The notes below the pieces were generated by a model. The model made no database searches. It was not told the origin of the DNA and saw only the letters and a list, made by a program, of their open reading frames with translations. This document shows positions 51,920 through 53,887 of a DNA stretch of 53,887 nt, piece after piece. This stretch comes from Rhodoglobus sp. (GTDB taxonomy: Bacteria > Actinomycetota > Actinomycetes > Actinomycetales > Microbacteriaceae), in contig JAODLY010000031.1 in NCBI GenBank assembly GCA_025464445.1, forward strand, positions 1 through 53,887, in the 5' to 3' direction. Position 1 is the stretch's first letter. Each line of letters starts with the position of its first letter. The position numbers and the translations under genes are program-made.

Positions 51920-52237
51920 TTAACCTTCGACGTCGAGATAGGCGGCCTGGTGCCCGCGCGCGGGCTCCGCCCCCTTCACCGCGGCGAGGTGCTCGCCGGT
52001 CCTGCGGCGGGTCTCGTCGAGGGCCTCGATCGCGATGCGCTGCTGCTCGATGAGCTCGCGCACGGCGTGGGCGTACTCGTCGGGGAGGGGCCCGACGATC
52101 GTGGGGGGTGACCAGTCAGCTGATGCTATGCGGCCGCCATCCTCGAGCACCTCCCCCGATTTCAGGCGGGCTAGATCTGCATCGAGCTCGCCGAGGATGA
52201 GGCGCCAGGAGGCGTTGATCGCCTCGCGATCAGGCAA
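51920..52237 (-). CDS. Small helical protein of unknown function between fliS and flgB (possible FliT-like chaperone)
   Basis: The 105-residue product begins (TTG start) inside the end of fliS, overlapping by eight bases. It is helical and charged: WRLILGELDADLARLKSGEV, then a Pro-containing linker (SPPTIVGPLPDEY) and AVRELIEQQRIAIEALDETR. No family was recognised. Place (right after fliD-fliS), size and helical content recall the FliT export chaperone of FliD, but no diagnostic motif was seen. The TTG start is chosen because it is the only start in the frame near the open end. Confidence 0.6.
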   Translation of the reverse strand: MPDREAINASWRLILGELDADLARLKSGEVLEDGGRIASADWSPPTIVGPLPDEYAHAVRELIEQQRIAIEALDETRRRTGEHLAAVKGAEPARGHQAAYLDVEG

Positions 52238-52670
52238 AGCCGAGCTCGCCCGTACCGGAGCTGATGTGCTGGGCGACAGCGTGATCTGCGACTATCGCCG
52301 CGGCCTCGTGCCACGTCTGGCGCAGCGGCTCCATGATCGTGATGACCTCGCGCGTGCGCTCGATCGAGTGCTCGACGTTGGCGCTCACGAGCTTCGTCGA
52401 CGAGAACAGGTAGATCGCGAGCAGGTTCTGCCCGCCATCCCAGCGCTCGACGTCGAGCGTGCCCGCGAGCTCGGCGACGATGTCCTGTGCGTGGATGAGG
52501 TAGCCGGATGCCCGGTTCCAGTCCTGCTCCGACTGAGCAGCCTCTGCGCGCTGCAGGTCGAGCATGAGCCTGTCGAACAGCATAGTGAGCAGCCGGTTCG
52601 GGGAGGCGGAGAGAATCGCGTCCTGGTTGTACTGCGCCCGCGCGAGGCGCGGGTCCTGGGTCATGGTCAT
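52230..52670 (-). CDS. fliS: Flagellin export chaperone FliS
   Basis: FliS binds flagellin and prevents early polymerisation. The 146-residue protein shows YNQDAILSASPNRLLTMLFD at the start, matching the family (Q-x(3,5)-S-P-x-L(I/L)x-LYD region), and helical segments with NRASGYLIHAQDIVAELAGT. Its ATG overlaps the fliD stop by four bases. Length is normal. Confidence 0.93.
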   Translation of the reverse strand: MTMTQDPRLARAQYNQDAILSASPNRLLTMLFDRLMLDLQRAEAAQSEQDWNRASGYLIHAQDIVAELAGTLDVERWDGGQNLLAIYLFSSTKLVSANVEHSIERTREVITIMEPLRQTWHEAAAIVADHAVAQHISSGTGELGFA

Positions 52671-53887
52671 GAGCTGCTCCCCGAACTGAGTGCTGCGAGC
52701 TGTGAGGTAAGCCAGCTCGATTGGGCCTGAAGGTTGCTGAGCGAGACCTCGAGCGCCGAGTAGGTGCGCTCGAGTCCCGTGCGCTGGGAGGCGAGGCGCA
52801 CGTCCCAGCTGTCGATCTGGTCGCCGAGCGACTTGAGCGACGACTGCTGGCCCGTGATCACCTGGGTGAGCGAGCCGGTGTACTGGTTCGACGCCGAGTC
52901 CGCGGCGGTCGCCACGCGGTCGGAGATCGTCTGGAGCATCGCCTGCGTGCCCGCTGGGTCTGCTGCGAGCGCTGCAGCGAACTTCGCGGAGTCGTAGGTG
53001 ATGCCGCCGTCCTTCGTGATCGAGATGCCGATCGACGATGGCGACTTGCCGCCCACGGGCGCCGTGGCCGCGGTCATGATCTTGGAGGTGAGCTCGCGCA
53101 CCGCGGAGTTGCCCGTGAATACACCTGCCGACGTGGTCGGCTTGCCCGCGGAGTCGGTGCCCGGCGTGACTGTCGACTTGCTCGCGATGAAGTTGAATAC
53201 CGAGGTGAGGTTGCCCACGAGGTTCTCGGCGAGCTTGCCGATGGCCGCCGTGTCCTTGGCGACCGTCACGGTGACGGGAGAGGCCTCGACCTTGGAGACC
53301 GTGACGTTCACCCCCGGGAGGATGTCGCTGAACGTGTTAGACGCAGAACTGATTACCTGCTCGGCGCTCGTGCCGGCCCACAGTGTGACCGAGGCGTTGC
53401 TCGCGGACTGCACTGTTGCGGCACCCGTCGCGGTGAGCACGTTGGTGGCGGTGCCGGCAGTCACATCGGCGGCGGTGCCGCGGAACACCTGGAACGCGCC
53501 GTCGGCCCCCGTGGCGGCGGAGCTGAGCTGGAGGCGGTAGAGCGGGTCGGTGCCGTTCGTGCCCGCTGCGACACGGGAGGCCTTCACTCCCGTGGAGGAG
53601 GCGTTGATGGCATCCGCGATATCTGACATCGCCGACGACGCGGCGGTGAGTTCGACCTTGGTGCCGTCGGCCTTGACGATCGTGAAGGTGGCGGGGCTGT
53701 CGGGCCACGACGACATCGCGGCGGTGACCGAGACCTGGGTCTTGGCGACCGAGGTGATGCTCAGGTCGAGCTGGCCGGGAGCTGAGCTCGTACCGGCGGT
53801 GACTGTGACACTCGATGCGCTCGAGGTGGCGGTGAAGAGGCTTGCCGCTGTCGGCAGCGCAGTCGCCTTCGCGTACGACGCGAGCGA
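52667..53887 (-). CDS. fliD: Flagellar filament cap protein FliD (N-terminus cut by window edge)
   Basis: FliD forms the cap at the filament tip and directs flagellin assembly. The visible 406 residues begin in mid-gene (SLASYAKATALPTAASLFTA) and include the FliD_C domain with SSLKSLGDQIDSWDVRLASQ and RLASQRTGLERTYSALEVSL, ending in LTSQLAALSSGSSS. The true start lies beyond 53887. It is followed directly by fliS, as in many flagellar loci. Confidence 0.93.
   Translation of the reverse strand, partial: SLASYAKATALPTAASLFTATSSASSVTVTAGTSSAPGQLDLSITSVAKTQVSVTAAMSSWPDSPATFTIVKADGTKVELTAASSAMSDIADAINASSTGVKASRVAAGTNGTDPLYRLQLSSAATGADGAFQVFRGTAADVTAGTATNVLTATGAATVQSASNASVTLWAGTSAEQVISSASNTFSDILPGVNVTVSKVEASPVTVTVAKDTAAIGKLAENLVGNLTSVFNFIASKSTVTPGTDSAGKPTTSAGVFTGNSAVRELTSKIMTAATAPVGGKSPSSIGISITKDGGITYDSAKFAAALAADPAGTQAMLQTISDRVATAADSASNQYTGSLTQVITGQQSSLKSLGDQIDSWDVRLASQRTGLERTYSALEVSLSNLQAQSSWLTSQLAALSSGSSS

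Overview
The window is GC-rich and gene-dense, with nearly all genes on the minus strand, frequent GTG starts and stop/start overlaps (ATGA, GTGA, TAATG, TGATG). Ribosomal protein features, a MurE-like ligase between the S10 and tuf/str clusters, and a GGTTGAGTAG/TATCGAA-type intergenic inverted repeat point to a motile actinobacterium, most likely of the Microbacteriaceae. The family assignment is inference from remembered patterns, not a search.

Layout, in minus-strand transcription order within each block. (1) 1-11130: S10-spc ribosomal cluster, rpsJ-rplC-rplD-rplW-rplB-rpsS-rplV-rpsC-rplP-rpmC-rpsQ-rplN-rplX-rplE-rpsH-rplF-rplR-rpsE-rpmD-rplO, then secY, which runs off the left edge. rpsN is missing from its usual slot between rplE and rpsH, and several proteins (L15, S5, L24, L29, S3) carry long low-complexity tails. 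(2) 11632-13599: a plus-strand MurE-like Mur ligase (TTG start) converging on and overlapping a small membrane protein gene. (3) 13655-18336: str cluster rpsL-rpsG-fusA-tuf with a clear promoter ahead of rpsL, a branched inverted repeat between rpsG and fusA, and a terminator after tuf. (4) 18364-19486: two overlapping genes for unrecognised membrane proteins. (5) 19564-31749: an eleven-gene type IV pilus locus, pilB-pilT-pilC-pilA-three minor pilins-pilD-pilM-pilN-pilO, with no secretin, as expected for a monoderm. (6) 31890-53887: a flagellar locus, fliD (cut by the right edge)-fliS-small orf-flgBC-fliEFGHIJ-NlpC/P60-fliK-flgD-flgE-flbD-motAB-fliMNOPQR-flhBA-FlhF-like-csrA.

The most interesting signals are regulatory and lie in the flagellar locus. 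Three gaps, ahead of flgB, flbD and fliM, each hold a TAAC-N15-(N)CCGA(T/C)AG element that matches the FliA/WhiG (sigma-28) class. The flgB leader also carries two small hairpins with different stems but the same ACGGATA loop, the arrangement CsrA binds, and csrA is the last gene of the same locus. Together these suggest sigma-28-type transcription with CsrA post-transcriptional control of flagellum assembly. Other oddities are a FlhF-like protein whose GTP-binding motifs have degenerated, an NlpC/P60 peptidoglycan hydrolase inside the rod/hook gene block, a FliM without the usual CheY-binding peptide next to an enlarged FliN, and no fliL. No tRNA, rRNA, CRISPR array, insertion sequence or phage gene was seen.
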